Source of the DNA: Maioricimonas rarisocia
GTDB lineage: Bacteria > Planctomycetota > Planctomycetia > Planctomycetales > Planctomycetaceae
DNA: 64,000 nt
Reading direction: 5' to 3'
Assembly (NCBI RefSeq): GCF_007747795.1
Contig: NZ_CP036275.1
Location: 6,440,001-6,504,000 of the forward strand
Position 1 is the first letter of the stretch, and each line of letters begins with the position of its first letter. The translations under genes and the position numbers were made by a program. Of this stretch, positions 52,251-63,671 are shown in pieces. The notes under the pieces are model-generated. The model saw nothing but the letters and a program-made list of their open reading frames with translations, was not told where the DNA came from and searched no databases.

Positions 52251-53285
52251 TCAGGGGCTGAGCAGTCGCTCCGGCTGCATGTGGTGATACAGTCGACGCA
52301 CCCAGCGGTTGGCGACCGCCGCCACAATCACGTTGTACTCCTTGCCCTGTTTCTTGAGACGGTGGGCAAATGCCTTCCAGTGAGGGTCAAAGTTGATCAG
52401 TCGGTGGGCCGCCTGAATGAGCACCTGCCGCAGGTGGTTGTTGCCCGCCTTGACCAGGCCGGCATCGGCCTGTCGTTTTCCGGACGAGGCGTTCCTGGGC
52501 GTGACTCCGCAGTAGCGGGCCAGCTGCTTGCCGGAGTTGAACCGTTCGAAGTGGGCAATCTCGGCCCGCATGGTGATCGCGGTGATCCAGCCGACGCCGT
52601 CCAGGGACAGCAGGCGGGCCACGACGGCGTCGCCCCTGGTCACCTTCTTGAGTTGGGCTTCGACGCGGCCGATCTTCTCCTTGATCCGTTCGAGTTCCTC
52701 GATGTGTTCATCGCGGACGAAGGTCGTGATTTCGTTCATCTCAGTGGCTTTCAGCCACGCCAACCAGGCCCGGGTCCAGGGATTGATGTCTTTCGGGGCC
52801 TTCAGTCGCAGACCTCGCAAGAGGGCACGGATTCGCAGTTTGATTTCGGTCTGTCGTTTCACGTACTGGGTTCTCAGTCGCACGAGCGTCCGCAGATCCT
52901 GGATCTCCTGCGGTGCCAGCCAGACGCGGGGCAGATAGCCGATCCGGACCAGGTCCGCGAGGATGAATGCGTCCGCCTTATCGCTCTTGTCGGGGTTCTG
53001 CTTCATGCGATTGACGATCCCCGCATGTCCCAGTCGGACGGACCAACCGGCCCGTTCGATGAGTTCGTGTGCCAGGTGTGCTGCTCCGTTGCAGGCTTCG
53101 AGTGATGCCTCCACGGTGAACTGTTCGCAGCCGTCCGGAAGCGTGTGCTCGACCAGGGACGCGACGTCACACCAGTGGTTGTCCACATCGCGGCTGGCGA
53201 GGACGTTGCCCTGGGAATCCATCACGCACACCCTCACAGAATCGTCGTGGTAGTCGAGTCCGACAAAACGTGCTACGGTCGACAT
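52251..53285 (-). CDS. IS110-family transposase (DEDD recombinase)
   Basis: RNA-guided DNA recombinase of IS110 elements. 344 residues. The RuvC-like N-terminal domain shows Asp10 in GLDYHD, Glu60 in [11 protein letters not shown], and Asp101 and Asp104 in [13 protein letters not shown]. The C-terminal Tnp20 part (about 205-320) has [19 protein letters not shown], then [25 protein letters not shown] with the catalytic Ser. All expected active residues are present and the frame is whole. The ATG has AAGGAG at a good distance, but that site is inside hairpins (see regulatory entry). Confidence 0.95.
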   Translation of the reverse strand: MSTVARFVGLDYHDDSVRVCVMDSQGNVLASRDVDNHWCDVASLVEHTLPDGCEQFTVEASLEACNGAAHLAHELIERAGWSVRLGHAGIVNRMKQNPDKSDKADAFILADLVRIGYLPRVWLAPQEIQDLRTLVRLRTQYVKRQTEIKLRIRALLRGLRLKAPKDINPWTRAWLAWLKATEMNEITTFVRDEHIEELERIKEKIGRVEAQLKKVTRGDAVVARLLSLDGVGWITAITMRAEIAHFERFNSGKQLARYCGVTPRNASSGKRQADAGLVKAGNNHLRQVLIQAAHRLINFDPHWKAFAHRLKKQGKEYNVIVAAVANRWVRRLYHHMQPERLLSP

Positions 53286-53354
53286 GCTCGTTGCTCCTTC
53301 GGGAGGATTTCGTGGTTTGACTCAATCGAAGTCTAACCGATACGAGCAACGAGC
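53286..53354 (-). promoter_or_regulatory. SD-sequestering hairpins in the transposase leader
   Basis: On the minus strand the leader begins GCTCGTTGCTC (53344-53354) and ends GAGCAACGAGC directly before the ATG (53286-53296): a perfect 11-bp pair with a 47-base loop. A second, local pair CTCC and GGAG with loop CGAA also covers the AAGGAG. Both would hide the ribosome site. Confidence 0.6.
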
Positions 53355-53366
53355 TTTCATCCCCAT

Positions 53367-53445
53367 CTGGCGGTCGAGCCGCAGGCGAGCCCCCAGCCGA
53401 ATAGCAGGTCGACGAGCGCACGGCAGGCAGGAATGCCTGCCCCAC
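53367..53445. repeat. Partial copy of the 234-bp palindrome cluster, right of IS110
   Basis: Matches the first part of the unit at 48000: CTGGCGGTCGAGCCGCAGGC through GACGAGC, then the palindrome GGCAGGC with GCCTGCC, followed by CCAC. Together with the left copy it makes the order A-B before and B-C-D after one unit. Confidence 0.8.
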
Positions 53446-53468
53446 CGGGTCCGCTGGAGCAGTTCAGC

Positions 53469-53515
53469 AGCCGGCCCTACGGAGCTGATGCAACCGCTGC
53501 ACGCAGCTGCCGCGC
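53469..53515 (-). repeat. 47-bp direct repeat, right copy (within the ThiE fusion gene)
   Basis: The original copy: it includes the stop codon and last codons of the ThiE fusion gene and ten bases past it. Identical to 51884-51930. Confidence 0.9.
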
Positions 53516-55024
53516 TGCGGCTTCCGGATCATCCGCCGAGCAAATCGCACTGCTCACGGCGATGCGTCGCCCTCCCGCTTCGTGCACCTGCCGAGCGTTC
53601 TCCAGCGAGATTCCACCAATGGCGAACCACGGAAGCGACACTTCGTCAGCGACGGCACGAATGTAGTCGAGCCCGGCGAACTCCGAGAAACTCTTCGTGA
53701 CCGACGGAAACGTCGGGCCGACTCCCAGATAGTCTGCTCCGTCGAGAACCGCCTGCCGGGCCTGGTCCAGATGGTGCGTCGAGACGCCGATGAGCTTCTC
53801 GCCTCCGACGATTCGGCGTGCCTCACGCACCGGCATGTCGTCCTGCCCGAGGTGGACGCCGTCGGCGTTGACCAGAGCGGCGATATCGGGACGGTCGTTG
53901 ATGATCAGCAGGACATCCGCGGCAAGTGTCCAGTCGCGGAGCATCCGGGCCAGCTCAATCAGCCGACGATCCGTCAGGTTCTTCTCACGAAGCTGCACCA
54001 CATCGACGCCGCCGGCCAGCGCGGCTTTCACCGCCGGTCCCAGCCCCCGCGCGCACATCCCGTCGGTCGCCAGCAGATACAGATGCGCATCCTGCAGCCG
54101 CTCGCGCGACCGCCAGGAGCCATAGACAGCACGCTCGATTGTGTAGAAGTCGTATCGGAGTTGCCCGATCGCCGCAGCAGCGGTGGGTTCGATCCGTTTG
54201 CCGAATTCCTCCAGTGTCCGCAGGGCTTCCTGGACCCGGCGGGTGTTTGCCAGCAACACACTCCGGGGAGATTCCCGACGCGACTCAGTCGCCGTCTGAA
54301 TCTGCGTTCCGACATCGTGCTGCGTGTCCCGGGCGAGCATGAGATCCGCCCCGCCGTACGACTCGAGTTCGACGCGCAGCCGGTGCCTCAGCGTTTTCAG
54401 TCGCTCGGACAGGCCGGCATCGTCTAGGACGAACCGCACGAAGTCTTCCACGACCCGCAACCCTTCGCGGGCCCGGTTGGCCGCGGCATCGAGGACGCGT
54501 GACGTGTCCATCTCATCAGTCGCCACCACGGCTGCCGACCGCAGCTCGATCTGCACGTCGATCGGCTCGGCTGCATCCAGGGAGGGATCGGCAGAGGCGG
54601 AGGCGAGCCGGTTCGCGTCGACCCCGATTTGAGCAAGTCGACTGGCGAGGTCGGCATCGACAGCCAGCAAACCTGCGAGCAGGAATTCGGTGCCGATGTC
54701 CTCCCGATCGGCCGCGATCCTCCGGGACGCCCCCAGGAGGGACTGCTGCCTGCGGAGAAGTTCGTCATAATCGACCGTCGATTCGACAATATTGGTCTCG
54801 CGGCGACGGTCGGGCGCGATCGAAGCGAGGGGAAATCCCGTGTTCAGGGCCGATTGGGTCAGACCGGCCTGCCGCATCAGCTCGGCCGCACGGCTCTCGT
54901 CAGTCCACAGGGCGTGCAGAAGATGCCGGCTGTCCCACGTGGAGCGATTATCGTCGTGTGCGAGGCGATCGGCCGCATCCAGCACGCGTCGCGCCCCTTC
55001 CGAGAATCCGTCGAATCTGGCCAT
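53477..55024 (-). CDS. thiE: ClpC N-domain / ThiD2 / thiamine-phosphate synthase fusion
   Basis: 515 residues in three parts. (1) About 1-140: two ClpC-type N-repeats; FDGFSEGARRVLDAA and LLHALW align with the start of ClpC (FTDRARKVMQLA and ILLGLV), and IGTEFLLAGLL with its second repeat. (2) About 175-300: a ThiD2 domain, ANRAREGLRVVEDFVRFVLDD and ARDTQHDVGTQI and SVLLANTRRVQEALRTLEEFGK. (3) About 313-510: ThiE, which joins HMP-PP and thiazole phosphate, with QLREK (344-348), IINDRPDIA, GVHLGQDD, GVGPTFPS and FAIGGI. The start at 55024 (ATG) is preferred; an upstream extension has no homology. It stands head-to-head with clpC. Family assignment of parts 2 and 3 is firm, part 1 good. Confidence 0.88.
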   Translation of the reverse strand: MARFDGFSEGARRVLDAADRLAHDDNRSTWDSRHLLHALWTDESRAAELMRQAGLTQSALNTGFPLASIAPDRRRETNIVESTVDYDELLRRQQSLLGASRRIAADREDIGTEFLLAGLLAVDADLASRLAQIGVDANRLASASADPSLDAAEPIDVQIELRSAAVVATDEMDTSRVLDAAANRAREGLRVVEDFVRFVLDDAGLSERLKTLRHRLRVELESYGGADLMLARDTQHDVGTQIQTATESRRESPRSVLLANTRRVQEALRTLEEFGKRIEPTAAAAIGQLRYDFYTIERAVYGSWRSRERLQDAHLYLLATDGMCARGLGPAVKAALAGGVDVVQLREKNLTDRRLIELARMLRDWTLAADVLLIINDRPDIAALVNADGVHLGQDDMPVREARRIVGGEKLIGVSTHHLDQARQAVLDGADYLGVGPTFPSVTKSFSEFAGLDYIRAVADEVSLPWFAIGGISLENARQVHEAGGRRIAVSSAICSADDPEAAARQLRAAVASAP

Positions 55025-55159
55025 CAGTGAGCAGTTCCGGTGAGGCAGCCTGAGCAGAAAGGGGGGATTGTCGTTGTCGCCATCCGGGAGCGACGCCCGG
55101 TGAATCGCTGCAACGTACCACACCACACGGTCTTGTCCCATTCACGCCGGGGCCGTGTC

Positions 55160-55188
55160 TTGCCTCACTTCTAATGCAGAACTAGAAT
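55160..55188 (+). promoter_or_regulatory. Sigma-70-type promoter of clpC
   Basis: TTGCCT at 55160-55165 and TAGAAT at 55183-55188 with a 17-base spacer, about 136 bases before the clpC start. No CIRCE element or CtsR-type heptad repeat is visible in this gap. Confidence 0.55.
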
Positions 55189-55324
55189 TCGCGCAACGAC
55201 ATACCCACTGGGGAGAGCGGCCAACAGCCGAATGAAGTCGGCTGGATATCGCGCAGGACGCCGGTCGCGAGTTCATTTCTTCGCTGCCCCGTCCTGTCGT
55301 CAATCTACGCAAAGGAGCCTGTCC

Positions 55325-57886
<2,562 letters not shown>

Positions 57887-57921
57887 GGTCGAACTGCCGC
57901 AATAAAATGACTCGGATTTCC

Positions 57922-57957
57922 CGGCCCGGTTCACCACGCGTGAGCCGGGCCGTTTTC
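57922..57957 (+). terminator. Intrinsic terminator of clpC
   Basis: A 12-bp stem (CGGCCCGGTTCA and TGAGCCGGGCCG, one G-U pair) with a 7-base loop, followed by TTTTC. Confidence 0.85.
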
Positions 57958-58065
57958 ATGCGCGGACGCGACGAAACGCGAATTCCCGGAAATTGATTGA
58001 ATCCCCCGCCCCGATTGGTGCGTAATAGAGGGATCCACTCTCTTCCCGAATCCGGAAACCCCATC

Positions 58066-59004
58066 ATGCTCGCCCGAACATTGCTGACCGCTCTGATCGT
58101 CTGCGCCCCCGCCCTTGCCTCTGCTCAGGTCTCTCTCAAGCACGACCCGGCGTATCGGGAAGGAACCTCCGTCCGCAGCGAAGTGACGGTCGACACCGGC
58201 CAGACGCTCACGCTCGGCGAAATGGATGTCGAAACGTCTTCCTCCATGTTCATGATCACGCTCGAGTCGGTCGATGCGAAGACGGACGACGGCGGCTGGA
58301 AGATGCGCGGCAAGTTCGAAACCCTGCAGTCCGACATTTCGCTTCCGGGTGGGCTCGAGTTCCAGTTTGATTCGGGGAATCCCGATGCCGCTCAGACGGT
58401 GCCGGCACTTCAGGCGGTCGCCGACCTGATGCAGACGCTTGCCAAAGCCGAATGGACGACGGTCATCAGCGCCGATGGCCGGGTGAAGACCGTGAAGTTC
58501 GACGGAGATCCGCTGACGGCCGTGCCGGAAGCCTTCCGCAGCCAGATCAGTCCCGAGACCTGGAAGAAAGCCGCGAACCAGATTCTCGACCGACTGCCGA
58601 ACGAGCCGGTCAGCAAGGGGGATTCCTGGACGAGAACCGAAAGCTCGGACTTCGGCGGCGGTCAGTCGATGACCTTCGAAAAGAAATACACGTACCTCGG
58701 ACCGACAGAAAAGGATGGTCAGTCATTCGAGAAGATCGGAGTCGAGAGTCTCAGCGTCACCTACAAGATGGAGCCGAACGGCGTCTCTCCCGTCAAGGTC
58801 ACCGGGAGTGACCTTCAGATTGCCGAGAGCGAAGGGGAAGTCCTGTACAACCCCGAGGCCGGGACAATCACCGGTATGAAGGAGAAAGTGCACATCACCG
58901 GCGACCTGGAACTCGAAGTGAACGGCCAGACACTGCCGGGCAAACTGGATCTGACCATTGGGACAACGATGAAGTCCAGGAACGTCGAAGACTCCTCCGA
59001 ATGA
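58066..59004 (+). CDS. Secreted DUF6263-like protein
   Basis: 312 residues. The ATG at 58066 opens a signal peptide (about 1-22, Ala-Ser-Ala-Gln). The mature part is a run of beta strands with Thr- and Asp-rich turns (VRSEVTVDTGQTLTLGEMDVETSS, SKGDSWTRTESSDFGGG, GVESLSVTYKMEPN), in the manner of planctomycete DUF6263 proteins. No catalytic residues and no known role. The family name is a guess from appearance. It ends before its own terminator. Confidence 0.6.
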   Translation: MLARTLLTALIVCAPALASAQVSLKHDPAYREGTSVRSEVTVDTGQTLTLGEMDVETSSSMFMITLESVDAKTDDGGWKMRGKFETLQSDISLPGGLEFQFDSGNPDAAQTVPALQAVADLMQTLAKAEWTTVISADGRVKTVKFDGDPLTAVPEAFRSQISPETWKKAANQILDRLPNEPVSKGDSWTRTESSDFGGGQSMTFEKKYTYLGPTEKDGQSFEKIGVESLSVTYKMEPNGVSPVKVTGSDLQIAESEGEVLYNPEAGTITGMKEKVHITGDLELEVNGQTLPGKLDLTIGTTMKSRNVEDSSE

Positions 59005-59040
59005 CGTTTTCGCCGCCTGCCCCTTGCCCGTCTGGAGACC

Positions 59041-59070
59041 GGCCCGCAGTTCCTGCTGCGGGCCTTTTCG
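59041..59070 (+). terminator. Intrinsic terminator after the DUF6263-like gene
   Basis: Perfect 9-bp arms GGCCCGCAG and CTGCGGGCC with a 6-base loop, followed by TTTTCGTT. Confidence 0.85.
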
Positions 59071-59232
59071 TTGCGCAACCTGCCGTGCCCGACGCATCAA
59101 CGCGTGATGATCGCTTCGAAATCGAGCCGAGAGAGGCGCTCGCGATTTGCACCGGCGGGTTGAATCCCCGGTGACAATCCACTAACTCACGTCACTGCAG
59201 GTGTGTGAAGCTGGCCAAGACAGGCGGAAAGC

Positions 59233-60732
59233 ATGAAGGTTCATCAGTTCCTCGACCACTACGGGATCACCGAGAACCCGTTTGCCCAGGAAGACGCGCA
59301 GTCCGACCCGGTCTTCCAGGAGCACTGCCTGAGCGGCACGCACCACTCCGCGTGGGACAAGATCTACGGCTCCCCCACCGCTCCGTCCACGTCGGTCGTC
59401 TTCGGCGAGCAGGGGAGCGGCAAGACCGCGCTGCGGCTGCAGATGATGGCCCAGCTTCGCGAATACAACAGCGAGCAGATCGACAAGCGGGCCTTCGTCG
59501 TCGAATACGACGACTTCAATCCGTTTCTCGACAGCTTTCGCGAACGGCTCAGCGGTCGTCGCCGCAAGCCCGAACGGGCCCTGCAGAACTGGCGACTGTG
59601 GGACCACATGGATGCGATTCTCACGCTGGCCACCACGCGACTGGCCAATGCAATCCGGGACGATGGTCGCGACCCGCACGACAAGTCGCATGCCCTGGCC
59701 GTCAACAAGCTCGACAGCCTGACGCATCAGGAAAAGCGCGACGTCATGCTGCTCGCCGCGTTCTACGATCACAATCGCGAACTGTCGGCCCGGCAGCGGT
59801 GGCAGATGCTCCGCCGGAAGCTGCGGTATGCCAACTGGAAGACCTGGTGGGACATCGGGCTCGGCATCGGAGTCACGCTGCTGACGATCGTTCTCGTCCT
59901 GTGGCTCAGCGAATGGCGGACGCTGCTCAGCTGGTGGGTCCCGACAATCATCGCCGTCGGATGGCTTCCCTTCCTGTGGCACCAGGTGAAGCTGAGCTGG
60001 ATGGCATGGCGGGTCTCGCGGCAGATTCGCGTCATCGACCACGAGACATCCGCCCTGCGGAAGGTGCTGGCCAACTTCGAGCGCTCCGACCTGGGGGGAC
60101 AACCGGTTCCCAGTCGGCCACGCGGCGACGACCGCTACGAACTGCTCCTGAAGCTCCAGGGCGTCCTCCGCTCACTCGGCTTCACCAGCATCTTCGTCCT
60201 GGTCGATCGGGTGGACGAGCCGCATCTGGTCAACGGCTCGCCAGAGCGCATCCGCGATCTGCTCTGGCCGATGTTTGACAACAAGTTCCTCAAGCATCCC
60301 GGCATGGCATTCAAGCTGCTGCTGCCGGCCAACGTGTCCGGCTACCTGCAGCGTCAGGAGCGGGAGTTCTACGAACGGTCACGCCTGGACAAGCAGAATC
60401 TCATCCAGTCGCTCACCTGGACCGGGCAGGGGCTGTACGACATCGCCAACGACCGCATTCGCGCCTGTGCGAAGCTGGCCGAGGGGAAGAAGCCGGGCAT
60501 CGGCGACTTTTTCGAGGAAGCCATCTCAACGAACGATCTGATAGGGATCTTCGACCGCCTGCGGGCTCCCCGCCACCTGTTCAAGTTCCTGTACCGCCTG
60601 CTGATCGATCACTGCAGCAAGTACACCGAGGACCAGCCGGAGTGGAAGATCCGTCGCGAGACGATGCAGTCGTCACTGGCGGTCTTCATGCGTGATCTCG
60701 AGGCGTACGAGCAGGGACGCGGGACCGGCTGA
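59233..60732 (+). CDS. P-loop ATPase with a two-helix membrane insert
   Basis: 499 residues. Walker A is GEQGSGKT at 58-65; two membrane helices follow at about 206-226 and 229-249; Walker B is IFVLVDRVDEP at about 320-330. The nucleotide-binding core is thus split by the membrane hairpin, in a manner seen in KAP-type and other STAND-related NTPases. N-terminal HYGITENPF resembles the start of ExeA/AAA-type ATPases. GGAAAG precedes the ATG. No partner gene next to it; role unknown. Confidence 0.7.
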   Translation: MKVHQFLDHYGITENPFAQEDAQSDPVFQEHCLSGTHHSAWDKIYGSPTAPSTSVVFGEQGSGKTALRLQMMAQLREYNSEQIDKRAFVVEYDDFNPFLDSFRERLSGRRRKPERALQNWRLWDHMDAILTLATTRLANAIRDDGRDPHDKSHALAVNKLDSLTHQEKRDVMLLAAFYDHNRELSARQRWQMLRRKLRYANWKTWWDIGLGIGVTLLTIVLVLWLSEWRTLLSWWVPTIIAVGWLPFLWHQVKLSWMAWRVSRQIRVIDHETSALRKVLANFERSDLGGQPVPSRPRGDDRYELLLKLQGVLRSLGFTSIFVLVDRVDEPHLVNGSPERIRDLLWPMFDNKFLKHPGMAFKLLLPANVSGYLQRQEREFYERSRLDKQNLIQSLTWTGQGLYDIANDRIRACAKLAEGKKPGIGDFFEEAISTNDLIGIFDRLRAPRHLFKFLYRLLIDHCSKYTEDQPEWKIRRETMQSSLAVFMRDLEAYEQGRGTG

Positions 60733-60936
60733 TTCGGTACGGGCATTCCGGAACGAGGGTGGTCGGCAGGTTGAAGGGCAGGGCAGTCGGACCGTGTGAG
60801 ACGTACAACGGACCGTTTTACGTTTCATAACCGGACCTTCATCAACTCTTAAGCGAGCCCGCCGATTCTGCGTCGCGGCCCCCACGCCACGCTCGACCGC
60901 AGACAGTCTGCAGTCGCCGCACCGGATACCCGCCCG

Positions 60937-63348
60937 ATGTCTGCTGCTTCCCGTCGTCCCGGATTGCCTGCGCTGCTGATGCTCATCCTGCTGAGCGTCC
61001 TGCCGTGCCTGCCTGCGCTGCATGGGGATTTCATCTGGGACGACGTCTCGATCTATATCGTCAACAACGACCTGCTGCGGGCCCCCGACGGCCTGTACCG
61101 GTTCTGGCTGACGAACGATCCGCCTGACTACTACCCGCTGACCTATTCGACGTTCTGGGTCGAGTGGCAACTGGTCGGCAACTCTCCACTGCTTTACCAC
61201 GTCGACAACATTCTGCTGCACGCGCTGACGGTCGCGATGGTCTGGCTGACGCTGGCCGAACTCCGCATGCCGGGCGCCTGGATCGCCGCCGCGATCTTCG
61301 CCGTCCACCCGCTCAACGTCGAATCGGTCGCATGGATCTCGCAGCGCAAGTCGCTGCTCGCTGCCGCATTCGGTTTCATGGCGACGTGGCAGTATCTGCG
61401 ACAGCAGCGCACGCCCGGCAGGAAATCGGCAGCGGGCATGTCGCTGGCGTTCTTCCTTTCACTGGGTGCGAAGCCGACGCTGATCACGCTCCCGGTGATC
61501 CTCGCCGGATACGAACTGCTGATCCGCAAGGCGTCCCCAAGAGATGCCATCGTGCGCACGCTGCCATTCTGGATCATGTCGCTCATCTTCGGGCTCGTCG
61601 GCGTGCTTTACCAGCAAAAGCTGATCGGCGGACTCGACGTACGGGGCCAGAACCTGATCGAGCGCCTGCTGACAATGGGCTGGGTCCTTGGCTTCTATGT
61701 GATCAAAACGGTCGTTCCGTGGAAGCTGACGTTCGTCTACCCCCGCTGGGATGTCTCCGCCGCAAATCCTCTGCACTACCTGCCGAATCTCGGCTGGATT
61801 GCGATCTTTGTTGTCTGCTGGATGAAGCGGAAGTCGTGGGGGCTCGCCTGGCTGGGTGGACTGGGATTTTACGTCCTGAGCCTGTTCCCGGCACTCGGCC
61901 TGATCGACGTGTTCTACTGGCGATACTCCTACGTCGCCGATCACTACGTCTACCAGTCCCTGCCGGCCGTCATTGCCCTGCTCGTCTGGAGCCTCAGCCG
62001 GATTGATCCGGCGAAACTCCCGCTGTCGCAAGCGAAGCTTGTTCCCCCCGCAACGGCCATCACCTGTGGAATTCTGCTGGTCACCTCTGTTCGCTACGCA
62101 AGTGCGTTTGCCGGGCCGGAGGTCATCTGGCGAGACACACTCGCGAAGAATCCCCACGCCCTGCTGGCCCGGAACAACCTGGCAGCACACCTGTACTCCC
62201 GTGGTGAAACGCATACCGCGATCGAGTACTTCGAGCAGGTCATCGAACGGGATCCCACCTGGTTCGAGGCCCATCGTTATCTGGGCCACATCTACGAGAA
62301 CCGTGGCGATGACCGCCTCTCTGTCGAGCACTTCCGGCAGGCTCTCGAATACGCCCCCGGGATGTCGCTCGACGCCGGCCTGACGCACGTCTCCCTCGGC
62401 GGCGTGCTGCTTCGAAACGGCATTGTACGCGAGGGACTGCAGCACCTCGAATCCGGCCTGAAGATTCTGGAGGGCCTGATCCGTCCCGGTCAGCCCCCCA
62501 CGGGCGAACTGGTGCGGATCTATTCGGGCCGCTATCTGCTTGGTGTGGCGGCAGAGCAACTTGGATATGACGAAGAAGCCGAGTCGTACTTCGCGTCCGC
62601 ACGCGATTTCACGAAGGACGACGCTGCGGCACATTACGAGCTCGGTACAACCATGGAACGGGTCGGGCAGCTCGGCGTTGCCGCAGAAATGCTCGAACAG
62701 GCCTGTACGGTCAAACCTGAGAACCTCCAGTATCGGGCTTCGCTCGGCGGGGTGCTGGCCCAGCTCGGTCGACACGATGAGGCCATCGAACACCTGCAGT
62801 CAGTCCTCGACGAGAACAGCCAGCTCCCGGATGTGCATTCAAACCTCGGCATCGCGCTTGCGAGTCGCGGCGAGGACGAGCAGGCGATCCGCCATTTCGA
62901 GGCTGCGGTCGCACTCGCACCGAATGAAACCCGCTTCGTGGCGAACCTGGCCCGCGCACAGGCACAATCGGGCCAGTGGCACGCCGCTGCTGCGAACCTT
63001 CGTGAAGCACATCGGCAGATGCCGGACATGCCCGCGATTGCCCGAGAACTCTCCTGGCTGCTCGCCACCTGCCCCGACCGGAACGTCCGGGAGCCGAACG
63101 AGTCGCTCCGCATCGGGACGGAACTGTGCCGGCAGACCGGCTGGCAGGTCCCGATTCTGCTCGACACGCTCGCAGCAGCCTATGCGGCGAACGGAGACTT
63201 TGAGGATGCCGTGCGGCTTACCGAGCGGGCCCTCGAGCTCACCCGCGAACAGGGACCTCCCGACCTGGCAGACGACCTGCAGAGGCGACTGGAGCTGTAC
63301 CGCAGCGGTCGACCGTACCTGCAACCCGCAGAGCGGCGGGACGGATGA
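60937..63348 (+). CDS. TMTC-like membrane protein with TPR tail
   Basis: 803 residues. About ten membrane helices (1-400), with an Asp-Asp pair (35-36, FIWDD) in the first outer loop, the typical GT-C glycosyltransferase position, and AVHPLNVESVAWISQRKSLLA, a hallmark of the TMTC/protein O-mannosyltransferase-like group. TPRs fill about 410-790 (YFEQVIERDPTWFEAHRYLGHIYENRG, HLQSVLDENSQLPDVHSNLGIAL). It probably transfers a sugar from a lipid carrier to proteins on the outer face. Sugar and target are unknown. The 204 bases before it hold no other gene. Confidence 0.8.
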   Translation: MSAASRRPGLPALLMLILLSVLPCLPALHGDFIWDDVSIYIVNNDLLRAPDGLYRFWLTNDPPDYYPLTYSTFWVEWQLVGNSPLLYHVDNILLHALTVAMVWLTLAELRMPGAWIAAAIFAVHPLNVESVAWISQRKSLLAAAFGFMATWQYLRQQRTPGRKSAAGMSLAFFLSLGAKPTLITLPVILAGYELLIRKASPRDAIVRTLPFWIMSLIFGLVGVLYQQKLIGGLDVRGQNLIERLLTMGWVLGFYVIKTVVPWKLTFVYPRWDVSAANPLHYLPNLGWIAIFVVCWMKRKSWGLAWLGGLGFYVLSLFPALGLIDVFYWRYSYVADHYVYQSLPAVIALLVWSLSRIDPAKLPLSQAKLVPPATAITCGILLVTSVRYASAFAGPEVIWRDTLAKNPHALLARNNLAAHLYSRGETHTAIEYFEQVIERDPTWFEAHRYLGHIYENRGDDRLSVEHFRQALEYAPGMSLDAGLTHVSLGGVLLRNGIVREGLQHLESGLKILEGLIRPGQPPTGELVRIYSGRYLLGVAAEQLGYDEEAESYFASARDFTKDDAAAHYELGTTMERVGQLGVAAEMLEQACTVKPENLQYRASLGGVLAQLGRHDEAIEHLQSVLDENSQLPDVHSNLGIALASRGEDEQAIRHFEAAVALAPNETRFVANLARAQAQSGQWHAAAANLREAHRQMPDMPAIARELSWLLATCPDRNVREPNESLRIGTELCRQTGWQVPILLDTLAAAYAANGDFEDAVRLTERALELTREQGPPDLADDLQRRLELYRSGRPYLQPAERRDG

Positions 63349-63671
63349 GTGTTCGGACCAGTCCTCGAATCAGCAGAACGAACGTGCGGTGGCCCGGCTC
63401 GCCAGCGACGCGGCCTCCGGATCCGCTCACTTCTGCTCGGGCCGGTGACAGTGTCCCCGACTGACGGATGCCCTACCATATGCCATAGCGCGCACGCACT
63501 CAGCGCTGACCGGCGGTTGTCCGGCGACGTTGAGGGCCAAACACATCTCCGATGGCGTTCCGGCAGGTCGGGCCATTCCGTAAAGTGTTCTGTCGGCATC
63601 GACCGGTTTACCGATTCGGGCCAGTTTGAAGAGTCTGCCGGATGACACCGGCATCTTCCACGAGACACGCG
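63349..63671. other. Gene-free stretch before the epimerase
   Basis: 323 bases without a credible gene, hairpin or clear promoter pair. Short open frames here have no family features. Confidence 0.4.

Larger units (their letters stand above)
51931..53366 (-). mobile_element. IS110-family insertion sequence (approximate ends)
   Basis: One DEDD transposase gene with about 320 noncoding bases on its 3' side and about 80 on its 5' side; a length near 1.4 kb fits IS110 elements. Exact ends are not certain: the left limit is set where the duplicated ThiE end stops and the right limit where the palindrome cluster starts again at 53367. No terminal inverted repeats of note, as expected for the IS110 group. 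Confidence 0.75.

Noticed and set aside
51884-53515. attL/attR pair of an integrative element
   Set aside because: The 47-bp direct repeats at a gene 3' end look like attachment sites, but no tyrosine or serine integrase or cargo is between them; only an IS110 transposase, which works by another route.
63349-63645. 98-residue frame after the TMTC-like gene
   Set aside because: No ribosome site, odd composition and no family feature; treated as intergenic.
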